Positions 10,501 through 18,662 of a DNA stretch of 64,000 nucleotides are shown piece after piece (within the stretch, counting starts at the first letter, position 1; each line of letters opens with the position of its first letter). The position numbers and the translations under genes are program-made. Location: positions 1 through 64,000 of the forward strand of contig JAKLJL010000002.1 of the NCBI GenBank assembly GCA_023151185.1, read 5' to 3'. The notes below the pieces were generated by a model. It did not search any database. It saw only the letters and a program-made list of their open reading frames with translations, and had not been told where the DNA came from. Origin of the DNA: Bacteroidota bacterium (GTDB lineage Bacteria > Bacteroidota > JABWAT01).

Positions 10501-11084
10501 ATTTCCGGATCCGGTCTGATGAAAGGCGAAGCCTGGTTCAGTTTTCAATTGATTCTGAATTGAGAAGATTCTCGGAGAAATCGATTAGAGTTTCCTGGAA
10601 ACCGGTGACCGGAATTTATACCAAAACTGATGCCGGCTTTACCCGGACACAATATGACTCCCGTTTAAACTACCGGGAAGATTTTAAAATTCAAAGCCTT
10701 TTTTTCTCGCCGGATGTCAGTTACCGGCCCGGATACACCTGGGAAATAGGCCTGAAATCCAGCCTGGATTACCGCAGACAGGTAAATAAAACGGATAGAA
10801 CTGCACTTGTTTGGAGTGAAATAGCCCGCTATTCTTACTCCTTTACAAGCAAAGGACGGTTCAGAGCAGAACTCGAATATACAGGAACCCGTGTCAAGTC
10901 GGATGGAAATTTTCCGTTTGAACTGACAAACGGAAATCCGGATGGAAAACTGTTGGCCTGGAAGGTTCTGCTCGATTATCAAATCACGTCCTTCGTGAGT
11001 AGTTTCCTCAGCTATGACGGCCGGCAAATTAACCGGGACCCTGTCCTGCACACGTTCCGGGCAGAAGTCCGTGCCTATTTTTAA
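7581..11084 (+). CDS. Large outer-membrane beta-barrel protein of unknown function
   Basis: This 1167-residue exported protein begins at a GTG that overlaps the previous stop. It has a signal peptide ending GYS|QK. The region around residues 150-220 (SGSFVRGVTVG, LDGNLTDDVEISAVLSD, IQPEGNTQTLQELDKVFIEL) recalls large hypothetical surface proteins of FCB genomes. The second half is dense in alternating aromatic strands and the chain ends in VRAYF, with an aromatic terminal residue typical of outer-membrane barrels. No plug, POTRA or Calx motif is evident. Cotranslation with the propeller gene suggests a shared envelope role. It is not clearly SprA, which is about twice as long. Confidence 0.75.
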   Translation: MRTGIHHFSGSASSRSVFFLFITFLISFLPATPGYSQKFSTHADSVLITPATRFPLPILKEEVILSKSFRISPEIEPVEIVYDIQTKSVRITGLDSARFWGHSDTLYLVYQYLPFSLQKEYRRYTIGKTNAAGKEIQTAQATGTLQGLTGLWDDSRLRKSGSFVRGVTVGSNRDLTLNSGFRMELDGNLTDDVEISAVLSDENTPIQPEGNTQTLQELDKVFIELRHKNYTLTLGDYSLNEKEFSFSQFSRKLQGLMVSGRAGFGNARFAFANSKGKFNSNEFPGTDGNQGPYRLRGRYNEKFILVLAGTERVYLNGILKTRGETNDYIIDYASGEITFTPTVLITSSSRIVVDFEYSDRLYARDFYSAGAGVVLPGTWGEIKINALREADNKNAPIDLSLTEADKQTIRAAGNDPLKAVKSGVDSVGFSPETGLPAGNYIRVDSLISGSPVIFYRYAPGNPLAVYRVSFSEVKAGTGEYSRKTFGIYSYVGTGGNYSPVIFLPLPALTQVVNLKTNLKLADGLTLVQEFAGSERDENQFSDAGDEFNRDVAFSNLLEFRSNKVTAGSVELGNFTSSAYQKYVGQRFTFADRYEAVEYGRNWGFDEAEEGIERQIEWSGGWQYIKPVQVKTSVGSLSQGGQFNSQKMTFQFDEKLQDWVHSSWNLLRTTAKNKRLQTQTMWNQYSGKLSYPNPVLTPELSFLHEEKKVSGLENDSLHTDSRLSDEGDLGLAYSSGLISVSGNVKIRLDSEPDSGRFFLASRAYTQNFQFSLSEWKQFRTQLQLTNYFKEFTTRFREKGNPNTEATLIRWTTFFSPFNAAVESETDYQVNTQKTSRQDRIFIKVLKGFGNYIWVDSNENGIQEINEFELTRFDDGEYVLRTFPSEELEPVVDLKATWKIRLKPWKSEDFNFLPEWIVKKWSSETVLNLEEKSRTKNVSDVYFLRLGSFFNDSTTISGIQQWIQDLFYNEQNRDFNFRIRSDERRSLVQFSIDSELRRFSEKSIRVSWKPVTGIYTKTDAGFTRTQYDSRLNYREDFKIQSLFFSPDVSYRPGYTWEIGLKSSLDYRRQVNKTDRTALVWSEIARYSYSFTSKGRFRAELEYTGTRVKSDGNFPFELTNGNPDGKLLAWKVLLDYQITSFVSSFLSYDGRQINRDPVLHTFRAEVRAYF

Positions 11085-11124
11085 ACCGGATAGCTTGTTG
11101 CTTTACTTTTTACGATATTGAAAC

Positions 11125-11838
11125 ATGAATTTGGCGATTTTAAAAGCCGGACTTAATTTTATCTATCCGCCGGTTTGCTTTCATTGCGGGCAAAGAAAAG
11201 ACGGAAGCCAGAAATTCCTTTGTATTTCCTGCTGGAATCAGCTAAAGCCTTATACACCAGAACACGACTTCAGCAAAATTCTTTCAACCCGGATGACAGG
11301 CAGATTTAAGGCAGAACATATTGATACCTTATTCTGGTACCAGCATTCTTCACCGCTAAAAACAGTGCTGAAAGAATTAAAATACGGCAACAAGAAGGCT
11401 ATCGGACTTGACCTTGGCAACCACCTGGGGAGAGTGCTCAGCCAAAAATACAAGAATTTGGGGTCTGTTTTCTGGCTGATTCCCATTCCGCTTCACCCGC
11501 TGAAACAAATCGACAGGGGCTACAACCAGGCCGAAGTGATTTGCCGTGGAATCTTGAAAGCTGATTCAGGGATTTTTAAACTCTCTGAAAAACCAGTTTT
11601 AATTAAATCACGGCAAACAGAATCGCAGACCAAGAAAGACCGGTTTTCAAGGTGGACCAATCAGAAAGAAGTTTTTCAGGTTAATCCTGACTTTTCTTCT
11701 GATTTAAACCATCAAAACCTGATTCTGGTTGATGACATTATTACTACCGGAGCAACACTGGAACATGCCGGGAAACTGATTTTGTCGAATTGGCCGGAAG
11801 CAAAAATATCTATTGCCACAATAGCTGTAACAGAATAG
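11125..11838 (+). CDS. comF: ComF-family phosphoribosyltransferase-like protein
   Basis: This 237-residue protein has the ComF layout: an N-terminal zinc ribbon (CFHCGQ and CISCW pairs near residues 16-40), the [12 protein letters not shown] linker, the [18 protein letters not shown] segment, and the PRPP loop [11 protein letters not shown] near the end. ComF proteins help DNA transformation in competent bacteria, but the gene is also widespread without known competence. It is separated from the barrel gene by 40 bp and followed after 8 bp by pta. Confidence 0.88.
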   Translation: MNLAILKAGLNFIYPPVCFHCGQRKDGSQKFLCISCWNQLKPYTPEHDFSKILSTRMTGRFKAEHIDTLFWYQHSSPLKTVLKELKYGNKKAIGLDLGNHLGRVLSQKYKNLGSVFWLIPIPLHPLKQIDRGYNQAEVICRGILKADSGIFKLSEKPVLIKSRQTESQTKKDRFSRWTNQKEVFQVNPDFSSDLNHQNLILVDDIITTGATLEHAGKLILSNWPEAKISIATIAVTE

Positions 11839-11846
11839 GACTTTTT

Positions 11847-12833
11847 ATGAGCCTGATATCCGAAATCCGCCTGAATGCCAAAAAACTAAATAAAAGAATT
11901 GTTTTTCCGGAATCTACAGAACCAAGAACACTTGAAGCCATCCGGATTTTAACGGAACAGGAAATCTGTAAATGCATACTGGTTGGAAAGGAAGCGGAAA
12001 TCAGAGCTGCTGCAGAAAAAGCCGGAATAAAGTTAAGCGGAAGAGTTTCGGTTGTTGACCAATCAACAAGTGAAAAAGCCTTTGATTATACCAATGAGTT
12101 TTTCAATCTGCGTAAATCGAAGGGGCTTAGTCATGAAGAGGCCCGTCAGAAGATGCAGGATCCGATGTATTTTGCTGCCATGATGGTCCGGCGGAGCGAT
12201 GCGGACGGATGTGTATCTGGTGCAGTAACCACAACAGCAGATGTACTGAGGGCTTCGATTCAGGTTGTTGGAATGAAGGAAGGAAATAAAACGGTATCCT
12301 CTGTTTTCTTAATGGTTCTTCCGGATGGCCGTGCACTTACTTTCGGCGATTGTGCAGTTGTTCCTTACCCTGATGCTTCGCAACTTGCTGATATAGCAAT
12401 GGCTTCAGCAGAAACCCATCGGGCGTTGACCGGAGAAACTCCGGCAGTTGCGCTTCTATCCTTTTCAACGAAGGGAAGTGCTGTGCATGAAGCAGTTGAT
12501 AAAGTTAAACAGGCGCTTAACCTTGTTCAGGAACGGAAGCCGGATCTCAGGATTGATGGTGAACTTCAGTTTGACGCAGCCTTTGTTCCTGAAATCGGAA
12601 AAAGAAAGGCACCAGAATCGAAGGTAGCCGGTCAGGCAAATGTCATGGTATTTCCGAACCTGGATGCAGGAAACATCGGGTATAAACTTACAGAACGGCT
12701 GGGTGGGGCAGAGGCAATCGGGCCAATCATACAGGGGCTTGCCAAACCGGTTAATGATTTGAGTCGTGGCTGCAAACCGGAAGACATCGTAACAGTTGCC
12801 GCAATTTGTGCTTTAAAATCTGCAATTGGCTAA
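11847..12833 (+). CDS. pta: Phosphate acetyltransferase (single-domain form)
   Basis: Pta interconverts acetyl-CoA and acetyl phosphate. The 328-residue product is the short catalytic form, without the regulatory N-terminal domains of E. coli Pta. It shows [15 protein letters not shown] near the start, the [13 protein letters not shown] phosphate-binding region, [17 protein letters not shown] and [15 protein letters not shown]. The ATG at 11847 is chosen because AGGA precedes it and the homologous protein starts there. An upstream ATG at 11790 lies inside comF. No acetate kinase gene adjoins. Confidence 0.94.
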   Translation: MSLISEIRLNAKKLNKRIVFPESTEPRTLEAIRILTEQEICKCILVGKEAEIRAAAEKAGIKLSGRVSVVDQSTSEKAFDYTNEFFNLRKSKGLSHEEARQKMQDPMYFAAMMVRRSDADGCVSGAVTTTADVLRASIQVVGMKEGNKTVSSVFLMVLPDGRALTFGDCAVVPYPDASQLADIAMASAETHRALTGETPAVALLSFSTKGSAVHEAVDKVKQALNLVQERKPDLRIDGELQFDAAFVPEIGKRKAPESKVAGQANVMVFPNLDAGNIGYKLTERLGGAEAIGPIIQGLAKPVNDLSRGCKPEDIVTVAAICALKSAIG

Positions 12834-12855
12834 AACGGGAAAAGATATTAAAAAC

Positions 12856-12883
12856 AAAAAAGGCGTCTTTGGACGCCTTTTTT
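12856..12883. terminator. Bidirectional terminator between pta and the ferredoxin gene
   Basis: A 12-bp stem (AAAAAAGGCGTC and its complement) closes a TTTG loop and serves both converging genes. Confidence 0.85.
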
Positions 12884-12891
12884 GTTTCTGA

Positions 12892-13146
12892 TCATTTAAA
12901 ATAATCAGCGTTGATGTCAATATAATTTTTCCATTTATCCGGAACTTCATCAATCTGGAAAATAGCCTGAACCGGGCATTCAGGTTCGCAGGCACCGCAG
13001 TCAATGCACTCGTCCGGGTTGATATACAATTGTTTTCCGGCGACATCATCATAACCTTTAGAGGGTTGGATACAGTCAACAGGACAGACCTCAACACAGG
13101 CTGTGTCACAGGTGCTAACACAAGGTTCACAAATTACGTAAGGCAT
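12892..13146 (-). CDS. Two-cluster bacterial ferredoxin
   Basis: This 84-residue electron carrier has a second half with an unmistakable 4Fe-4S motif, CIDCGACEPECP. The first half carries C-rich ACVEVCPVDC preceded by CEPCVSTC, the pattern of 7Fe/8Fe ferredoxins that begin PYVI.EPC. One extra cysteine pair compared with common 7Fe forms makes the type of the first cluster uncertain. GAGGAG lies upstream and a Bacteroidetes-like promoter precedes it. No redox partner gene is adjacent. Confidence 0.93.
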   Translation of the reverse strand: MPYVICEPCVSTCDTACVEVCPVDCIQPSKGYDDVAGKQLYINPDECIDCGACEPECPVQAIFQIDEVPDKWKNYIDINADYFK

Positions 13147-13189
13147 TTTCTGTTCTCCTCAATCAAGATGGTTTTCGTTCAAAGCTAGG

Positions 13190-13221
13190 CAAAAATATCT
13201 AAACAGGATCAGAAAATGCAA
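13190..13221 (-). promoter_or_regulatory. Bacteroidetes-type promoter of the ferredoxin gene
   Basis: On the minus strand TTG (13219-13221) is followed after 21 bases by TATTTTTG (13190-13197), matching the TTG/TAnnTTTG promoter pattern of Bacteroidetes. Its -33 element overlaps the downstream arm of the hairpin at 13218-13247. Confidence 0.45.
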
Positions 13222-13247
13222 GCTGATTCGGTTAAAAATCAGCTTGC
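13218..13247 (-). terminator. Hairpin, probable terminator of the Ig-repeat gene
   Basis: The perfect 11-bp stem GCAAGCTGATT with its complement closes an eight-base loop. On the minus strand ATTTTC follows, giving a moderate T tract about 40 bp after the stop codon of the Ig-repeat gene. Confidence 0.6.
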
Positions 13248-13285
13248 AAAAGAAATTTAGATGCAGTCAAAATAAGGACTTAGAT

Positions 13286-16200
13286 CTATTGACCACCCTG
13301 GGGTTGAGGAACAGGAACCGGCTTTGGTGTTACTGTTAAGGATACTTCGGCACTTACAGAATCCAATCCGTCAGTTACTGTAAACTTAACTGAAAAGGAT
13401 CCGGAAACAGTTTCTGCAGTAAGCCAGGTAAAAACACCGGAAGCCGAATCGAAGAAAGCACCTGCTGGCAAACTGCCGGCAGTCAGGGTCAGTTTTTCAT
13501 TGTCTGCATCAGTAGCAGAAACAGTAAACTCAATCTTTTCGCCACCGGTTACGGCTTTTTCGCCGGGAACAGAGAGAACCGGCTTTCTGTTGGTATTTTC
13601 AACCTTTACAGAAAACCTGGCCGAAACCGATGCTTTTTCAGGATCGGTTGCAGTAACCTCAAAAGGTCCGTAGGTACCTGCCTGTGTATAATCAGGCCGG
13701 AATTCAAATTGTCCTGTTGTCTCGTTGAAGGTGGCATTTGCCGGTAAAGTCCCGGTCAGTTTGCTAAGAGTCAGAACCTGTCCATCCGGGTCTGTGGCCG
13801 AAATCCGGGCAGAGAGTGTTTCTCCCTCCTTGCCCTCAAGATCATTCACAGAAGTAAATACCGGCGGACGGTTAACATTACTGATTTCTGCTGCAACAGT
13901 CTGAGAAACTGCTCCGCCTTCCGGGTCAGTCGCCATCAGGGTAATAGAATAGGTACCAGCCTGCTCAAACGTCGGGGTCCATTCCACAAGTCCGGTTGAT
14001 GCGTTCAGGCGGGCACCTGCAGGAAGTGTAGAAGACGAATAAGTTACGATCTGCCGGTCAGGATCTGTTGCGGATGCCTGTACGGTGACCGGTGTGTTTT
14101 CCTTTCCTGAAACCGGTTGCAACGCCGCCATTTCCGGCAATCTGTTCACATTCAGAACTTTGATTGCTATAGTTTTTTCTGTAACTGCGTTTTCCTCATC
14201 AGTTGCCTTAAATAAAACGGTATAATCACCGGACTGTTCAAAGGTTGGTTTCCAGTTCAAATCACCCGTTGCAGGATCAAAGGAAGCCCCTTCAGGAAGT
14301 GGTCCGGAAGAAAGACCAACTTTTTGCCGGTCAGGATCTGTTGCACTGACCTTAAAAGTAAGGGTGGAGTTTTCATTAACCTGCTGTGCTGCGATTTCTG
14401 CAAAAACAGGGAAGCGGTTCACATTGTCAATGATAACTGTCAGGTCAGCCTCTGCACTTCCGCCCAATGGATCGACGGCTTTGATTTTCATCGGGTAAGA
14501 CCCTGCCTGCTCGTAATCAGGGGTCCAGGTAAAGGTTTGGGAGGATGCAGTAAAAACAGATCCCTGTGGAAGTTGTCCCAAAGTCAGAGTCAGGTCTTCC
14601 AGATCAGGATCTTTGATTGAAAACTGAATAGCAACCGGTGAATCCTCTTTTCCTTTAACCGGAGAGGAGATGGCTGCAATTATTGGCATTCTGTTCACGT
14701 TTTCAACTGTAATTTTAGCCTGAACCGAAGCATTCAATCCTGAAGGTTCAGTAACCGTAAATCCGACAGTATAGGATCCTGCCTGAAAGTAATCAGGTGT
14801 CCAGGTGAAGACAGAATCCTTTAAAACAGACCCTTTTGGAAGGTCGGTTGCCGTAATTTTTAATTTGTTGAAATCTTCCCGGTCAAGGTCATAAACCCGT
14901 ACACTGAAGGATAGCAATTGATCTTCTTTTGTCTGCTGGTCAGGAACTGCAACAATAATCGGAGTTCTGCTCACATGGTTGACGGTAATAGGAATCTCTT
15001 CTTCATCAGAAAGAATTCCTTTTCCATCGCTGTTGGAATCCTCAACATGGAACTTGACTTTGTAAGTACCAGACTGCTCATAGGTTGGCTTCCAGGTAAA
15101 GTCGCCTGTTGACGCATTAAAGGCAGCTCCTTCGGGCAACCCGGTTGCATTCATAATCAGTTTGCCCTGATCTTCAGTATCCGGGTCTGACCATTTAACT
15201 GAAAATTGGAGGTCTGCCATTTCATCGACTGTTTTAGGTCCGATTGAGGCAATAACCGGCGGTCTGTTGACGTGGTTGACCGTTATTTTAAAGTCGGTTG
15301 TTGCTTCGAGACCAGCCGGGTCCTTGACGCCTATGGTTACGGTATACTCACCTGATTGATCATAAGTTGGCTTCCAGGCAAACTTTAATGTTTTAATATC
15401 AAAAGTTGCACCTTCTGGAAGGTTTCTGCTGAAATGAACCAGCTTTCCGTCATCTTCACGGTCTTCATCAGTTCCGGAAACAACCAGGAATTCAAGATCT
15501 TTGTTTTCATCGATGGTTTTAGCAGGAATTGCTGCAATTGCTGGTCCCCGGTTGACGTGGTTAACCGTAATCTGAACAGTATCCAGGTCATAAAGCTGGG
15601 CTTCGGTATCTTCAGTAAAGGCGAAATAAATTTTGTATTTCCCCGACTGTTCAAAATTGGGTTTCCAGGTAAACTTCCTCTTTTCAATATCCCACTCGGC
15701 ACCTTCCGGCAAACCCTCAGCAGAAATGATCAGTTTGGCACCATCCGGATCGTACCCAGACCTTTCAAAAACAAGTACCTGGTTTTCATCGATAGTCTGG
15801 CGTCTGATCGGATTGATGACGGGCGGGCTGTTGTATTTATAGTACATAATGCCTTTGTTCGAGGCAATGTACAAATCTTCATTTCTCTTTGTCAGACTGA
15901 TAATTTCGCCGGGTTCTTTTGTTTTAAAATCGGTTCCAAGCCGGTTGGGCGCTGTTTCAGACATGATGTAGATTCCGTCATCACCGGCAGCAAGGAAGAA
16001 ATACCGGCCCGACTTGATAATCGCCTGCGCATCCCCCTTGATTTCTATGTTTTCAATCTGCCGGGTATATCCTGCTGCATTCAGAGAAAAGGAAGTTAAT
16101 CCATCGGGGCCATTGGCGATATAGACGACATCCTTTTCAATCCAGAGGTCCTTGGGTGTACCATTGGTTTTGAACGAAGTTAAGTATTCTGGAGATTCAG

Positions 16201-16807
16201 GGTTGGTAATTCTGAAAACTTTGACCCCTTCCGCCTGGTCAATGACAAAAAGAGTGTCATTTTTAATAACCGTCCGCCAGGCAAGAGCCCACTTGGCGAC
16301 AGATTTATAATTGGATAAAAAGGAGATTTTACCATCCGGGAGCAGTTTATAGGTACTGAGGCCCGATTTGGATTCAGCAGCATAGAGCACATCGTTCTTG
16401 ATTGCAAGGTCAAAAACATCATTCTGACCCCGTACTTCATTGACAAGAGAAAGGTTATCACCTGTTACATCAAACGTCAGGATACCATTCAAACCGTCTG
16501 ACAGGTATAAAAATTGATCCTTTTTTACAATACCGCCGTTAATAAGTCCGCTTTCATTGTAATGAGCAAGCTCTTTCAGACTGTCGGGGGTTACAAGCTG
16601 ATAAATATAAATTCCCTTGCTTTGACTGGCTACATAGAGCCGGTCATTTTCCAGAATCGTTCTCAGCGGAGTAGCATCGGGGTCAGCGGTTGTTTTGATG
16701 TAGGTGAGTGATCCTTTGCCGGGACCGGGTTTCTGAGAGTAAGCAGAGGTAAAAGGTAATGCACAGAGGAATGAAAAAAGCGTAAACTTCACTATCTTTT
16801 GGATCAT
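13286..16807 (-). CDS. Large exported protein: N-terminal propeller plus nine cadherin/Ig-like repeats
   Basis: This 1173-residue protein has a signal peptide ending AYS|QK. Residues about 30-330 form an LVIVD-type beta-propeller (repeats such as NDTLFVIDQAEGVKVFRI). From about residue 335 nine repeats of roughly 90 residues follow. Each starts near NVNRxPVIAxI, contains a DPD or similar acidic calcium-binding-like motif, LPxGAxF and FxWxPxxxQxGxY, and ends near xITVxNVNR. This is the putative-Ig/cadherin-like fold of surface proteins. The C-terminus is a short PVPVPQPQ tail with no recognisable type IX sorting domain. It probably binds a surface ligand or another protein. The gene is divergent from an Omp85 gene across only 31 bp. 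Confidence 0.88.
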   Translation of the reverse strand: MIQKIVKFTLFSFLCALPFTSAYSQKPGPGKGSLTYIKTTADPDATPLRTILENDRLYVASQSKGIYIYQLVTPDSLKELAHYNESGLINGGIVKKDQFLYLSDGLNGILTFDVTGDNLSLVNEVRGQNDVFDLAIKNDVLYAAESKSGLSTYKLLPDGKISFLSNYKSVAKWALAWRTVIKNDTLFVIDQAEGVKVFRITNPESPEYLTSFKTNGTPKDLWIEKDVVYIANGPDGLTSFSLNAAGYTRQIENIEIKGDAQAIIKSGRYFFLAAGDDGIYIMSETAPNRLGTDFKTKEPGEIISLTKRNEDLYIASNKGIMYYKYNSPPVINPIRRQTIDENQVLVFERSGYDPDGAKLIISAEGLPEGAEWDIEKRKFTWKPNFEQSGKYKIYFAFTEDTEAQLYDLDTVQITVNHVNRGPAIAAIPAKTIDENKDLEFLVVSGTDEDREDDGKLVHFSRNLPEGATFDIKTLKFAWKPTYDQSGEYTVTIGVKDPAGLEATTDFKITVNHVNRPPVIASIGPKTVDEMADLQFSVKWSDPDTEDQGKLIMNATGLPEGAAFNASTGDFTWKPTYEQSGTYKVKFHVEDSNSDGKGILSDEEEIPITVNHVSRTPIIVAVPDQQTKEDQLLSFSVRVYDLDREDFNKLKITATDLPKGSVLKDSVFTWTPDYFQAGSYTVGFTVTEPSGLNASVQAKITVENVNRMPIIAAISSPVKGKEDSPVAIQFSIKDPDLEDLTLTLGQLPQGSVFTASSQTFTWTPDYEQAGSYPMKIKAVDPLGGSAEADLTVIIDNVNRFPVFAEIAAQQVNENSTLTFKVSATDPDRQKVGLSSGPLPEGASFDPATGDLNWKPTFEQSGDYTVLFKATDEENAVTEKTIAIKVLNVNRLPEMAALQPVSGKENTPVTVQASATDPDRQIVTYSSSTLPAGARLNASTGLVEWTPTFEQAGTYSITLMATDPEGGAVSQTVAAEISNVNRPPVFTSVNDLEGKEGETLSARISATDPDGQVLTLSKLTGTLPANATFNETTGQFEFRPDYTQAGTYGPFEVTATDPEKASVSARFSVKVENTNRKPVLSVPGEKAVTGGEKIEFTVSATDADNEKLTLTAGSLPAGAFFDSASGVFTWLTAETVSGSFSVKFTVTDGLDSVSAEVSLTVTPKPVPVPQPQGGQ

Positions 16808-16838
16808 TTTGATTCTCTGTTAAATGTTTGAAAATTGA

Positions 16839-18662
16839 ATGTTTAAAAAAACGGATCACATATCTAAAGGTATTTTCTGCACTGACCAAAATCAAGAAAG
16901 CAGATTCCTGATCAACCGATTTAATGTCCTTTTTTCTTTTATTCTTGTCTTATTTTTTCACGGGACAGAATCTCTGGGCCAGACAAGAACAGTTGACTTA
17001 ACTGATACCCGCAACAAAGGTCTGCCAAAAAACGTTTCAGCTCAATTTGATATTGGGAAGGACCCTGAAGAACCTGACTCAGTTTTCTCTTTGGCCAAAA
17101 TTAAATTCACCCAAAATCTGGCAGAAAATGGGTATTATTTCCCTAAATATGATTCTATTGTCTCAGTTTATGGCGGTTATCAGGTTTTTGGGTCGCCAGG
17201 CCCGGTGTCCTGGATTGAAAGCACAACCTGGGTTTTTCAGGATTCATCCGGTATTTCTGACTTAGTCAAACCGGACCAGGAACCCGGCATTCTGTTGCGG
17301 GATCAGATTGAACGGGAGTGTCTGAAATTTTTGGATGTTGCCGGTAAGGCCGGGTTTCCGTTTGCTTCGGTCGAACCTGCCCTTGAACAAACCGGGATCT
17401 CGAAGGATACTCTCAGATTCAGAGTTTTATACACGGTTTCCGGAATGACCCGGGTGTCACTTGACGGAATAACAGTTTCCGGAAATGAACAGGTGGGCAG
17501 CGAAACTATTTCGAAAATCGCCCGGATTTACCCCGGAATGATTTTTTCTGAAGCTCATGCTGCGGCAATTCAGGCCCGGTTGAAGCGAAGTGAACTTTTT
17601 GAAACAGTTGAAAAGCCAACTTTTCACCTTGCAGACGGAGAGACTTTCAAATGGTTTGTATCCGTCAGGGAAATTCCATCAACCCGGTTTGATGGCGTTG
17701 TTGGCTATCTGCCCGGCGATAACAAAACCAGAAAAGGGTATTTTACCGGACTCATTCAGGTTTTTCTCAGGAACTTTTTGGGAAATGCAAGAAAACTTCA
17801 CCTCACCTGGATCAGGGAAGATGCATTTTCACGCCAATTTGACCTTTATTATATGGAACCCTGGGTTTTTGATTCCCAAACAGATGTCTGGACCCAAGTC
17901 TTCCAGCGAAACCAGGACTCTTCTTTTGTAAGGAGAAGTTTTTCGGTTGGATCAGAAATCCGGAACTTTGATCCGGTTGTTCTCAAGGCAGATTTTACCT
18001 ATGAAACCGCAGTCGGGCTTTCAAATGCCAAAACCCGGATCTCCGGTCCGGAAGTTTTTAATTCCGAAAAACTCCTTTGCGGACTGGGATTCAGCTATGA
18101 TACCCGTGATTCCTGGTTCAACGCCCGGTCAGGAAACCGGGCTGATTTTACCTTTCAGGGTGGACTTAGGCGGATTACCGGACCGGACAGCATTCTAACC
18201 AGAAAAGAAATGAAGTCAGAATTTCTGAGCAAAATTCTATTCGAAGGAGAAACTTATCACCCGCTCAGTGAAAGGCAAATCCTTGCAGGTTTTGTGAAAT
18301 ACTGGGATGTCCGGGTCCCTGAAATGGATTTTCCTGATCTTTTTTTGGCTGGCGGGATCCGGAATCTGAGAGGCTATCGTGAAAATCAGTTTTACGCAAG
18401 CCGGTTCTCCTGTATTTCAACAGAATACAGATTCCTTTTGTCGGAAAGAAGCTATTTTCTTGCCTTTTTTGATGCTGCAATAATCGAGCGGGGAAAGTTA
18501 AGAACCGATCCGGATCATTCAGATAAAATGGTCAGAACCGGAATCGGGAGCGGTGCTGTTTTAAATTCACCCCTCGGGTTAATCCGGGTAATTTTTGCAA
18601 TGGGTAAGGGGGATACATTCTCAACCGCCAAACTTCACTTCGGGCTGGTCAACGAGTTTTAG
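16839..18662 (+). CDS. Omp85-family outer-membrane protein (BamA/TamA/TpsB-like)
   Basis: This 607-residue protein has a long N-terminus and a signal segment ending SLG|QT near residue 48. Residues about 190-275 contain one clear POTRA-like unit (ITVSGNEQVGSETISKIARIYPGMIFSE...RLKRSELFETVE). The last 330 residues are a barrel carrying the conserved Omp85 motif LAGGIRNLRGYREN and strands such as FLAFFDAA. It is smaller than BamA, with one or two POTRA domains against five, so it is more like a dedicated secretion or insertion porin. Its final codons overlap the convergent methyltransferase gene by four bases with no terminator between them. Confidence 0.82.
   Translation: MFKKTDHISKGIFCTDQNQESRFLINRFNVLFSFILVLFFHGTESLGQTRTVDLTDTRNKGLPKNVSAQFDIGKDPEEPDSVFSLAKIKFTQNLAENGYYFPKYDSIVSVYGGYQVFGSPGPVSWIESTTWVFQDSSGISDLVKPDQEPGILLRDQIERECLKFLDVAGKAGFPFASVEPALEQTGISKDTLRFRVLYTVSGMTRVSLDGITVSGNEQVGSETISKIARIYPGMIFSEAHAAAIQARLKRSELFETVEKPTFHLADGETFKWFVSVREIPSTRFDGVVGYLPGDNKTRKGYFTGLIQVFLRNFLGNARKLHLTWIREDAFSRQFDLYYMEPWVFDSQTDVWTQVFQRNQDSSFVRRSFSVGSEIRNFDPVVLKADFTYETAVGLSNAKTRISGPEVFNSEKLLCGLGFSYDTRDSWFNARSGNRADFTFQGGLRRITGPDSILTRKEMKSEFLSKILFEGETYHPLSERQILAGFVKYWDVRVPEMDFPDLFLAGGIRNLRGYRENQFYASRFSCISTEYRFLLSERSYFLAFFDAAIIERGKLRTDPDHSDKMVRTGIGSGAVLNSPLGLIRVIFAMGKGDTFSTAKLHFGLVNEF

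Noticed and set aside
11847-12833. pta seeming truncated, because it is half the length of E. coli Pta
   Set aside because: The single-domain catalytic form is complete and common. The start and all motifs are intact.
13600-15600. Repeated DNA words such as GTTGACGTGGTTGACCGT that resemble a repeat array
   Set aside because: They are the codons of the recurring NHVNR segment of the Ig-like repeats, spaced by about 280 bases and diverged, not a CRISPR array.
15434-16099. A 221-codon open frame opposite the Ig-repeat gene
   Set aside because: It is a shadow of the coding strand. Its codon use is unlike the neighbours and it has no ribosome site or recognised domain.
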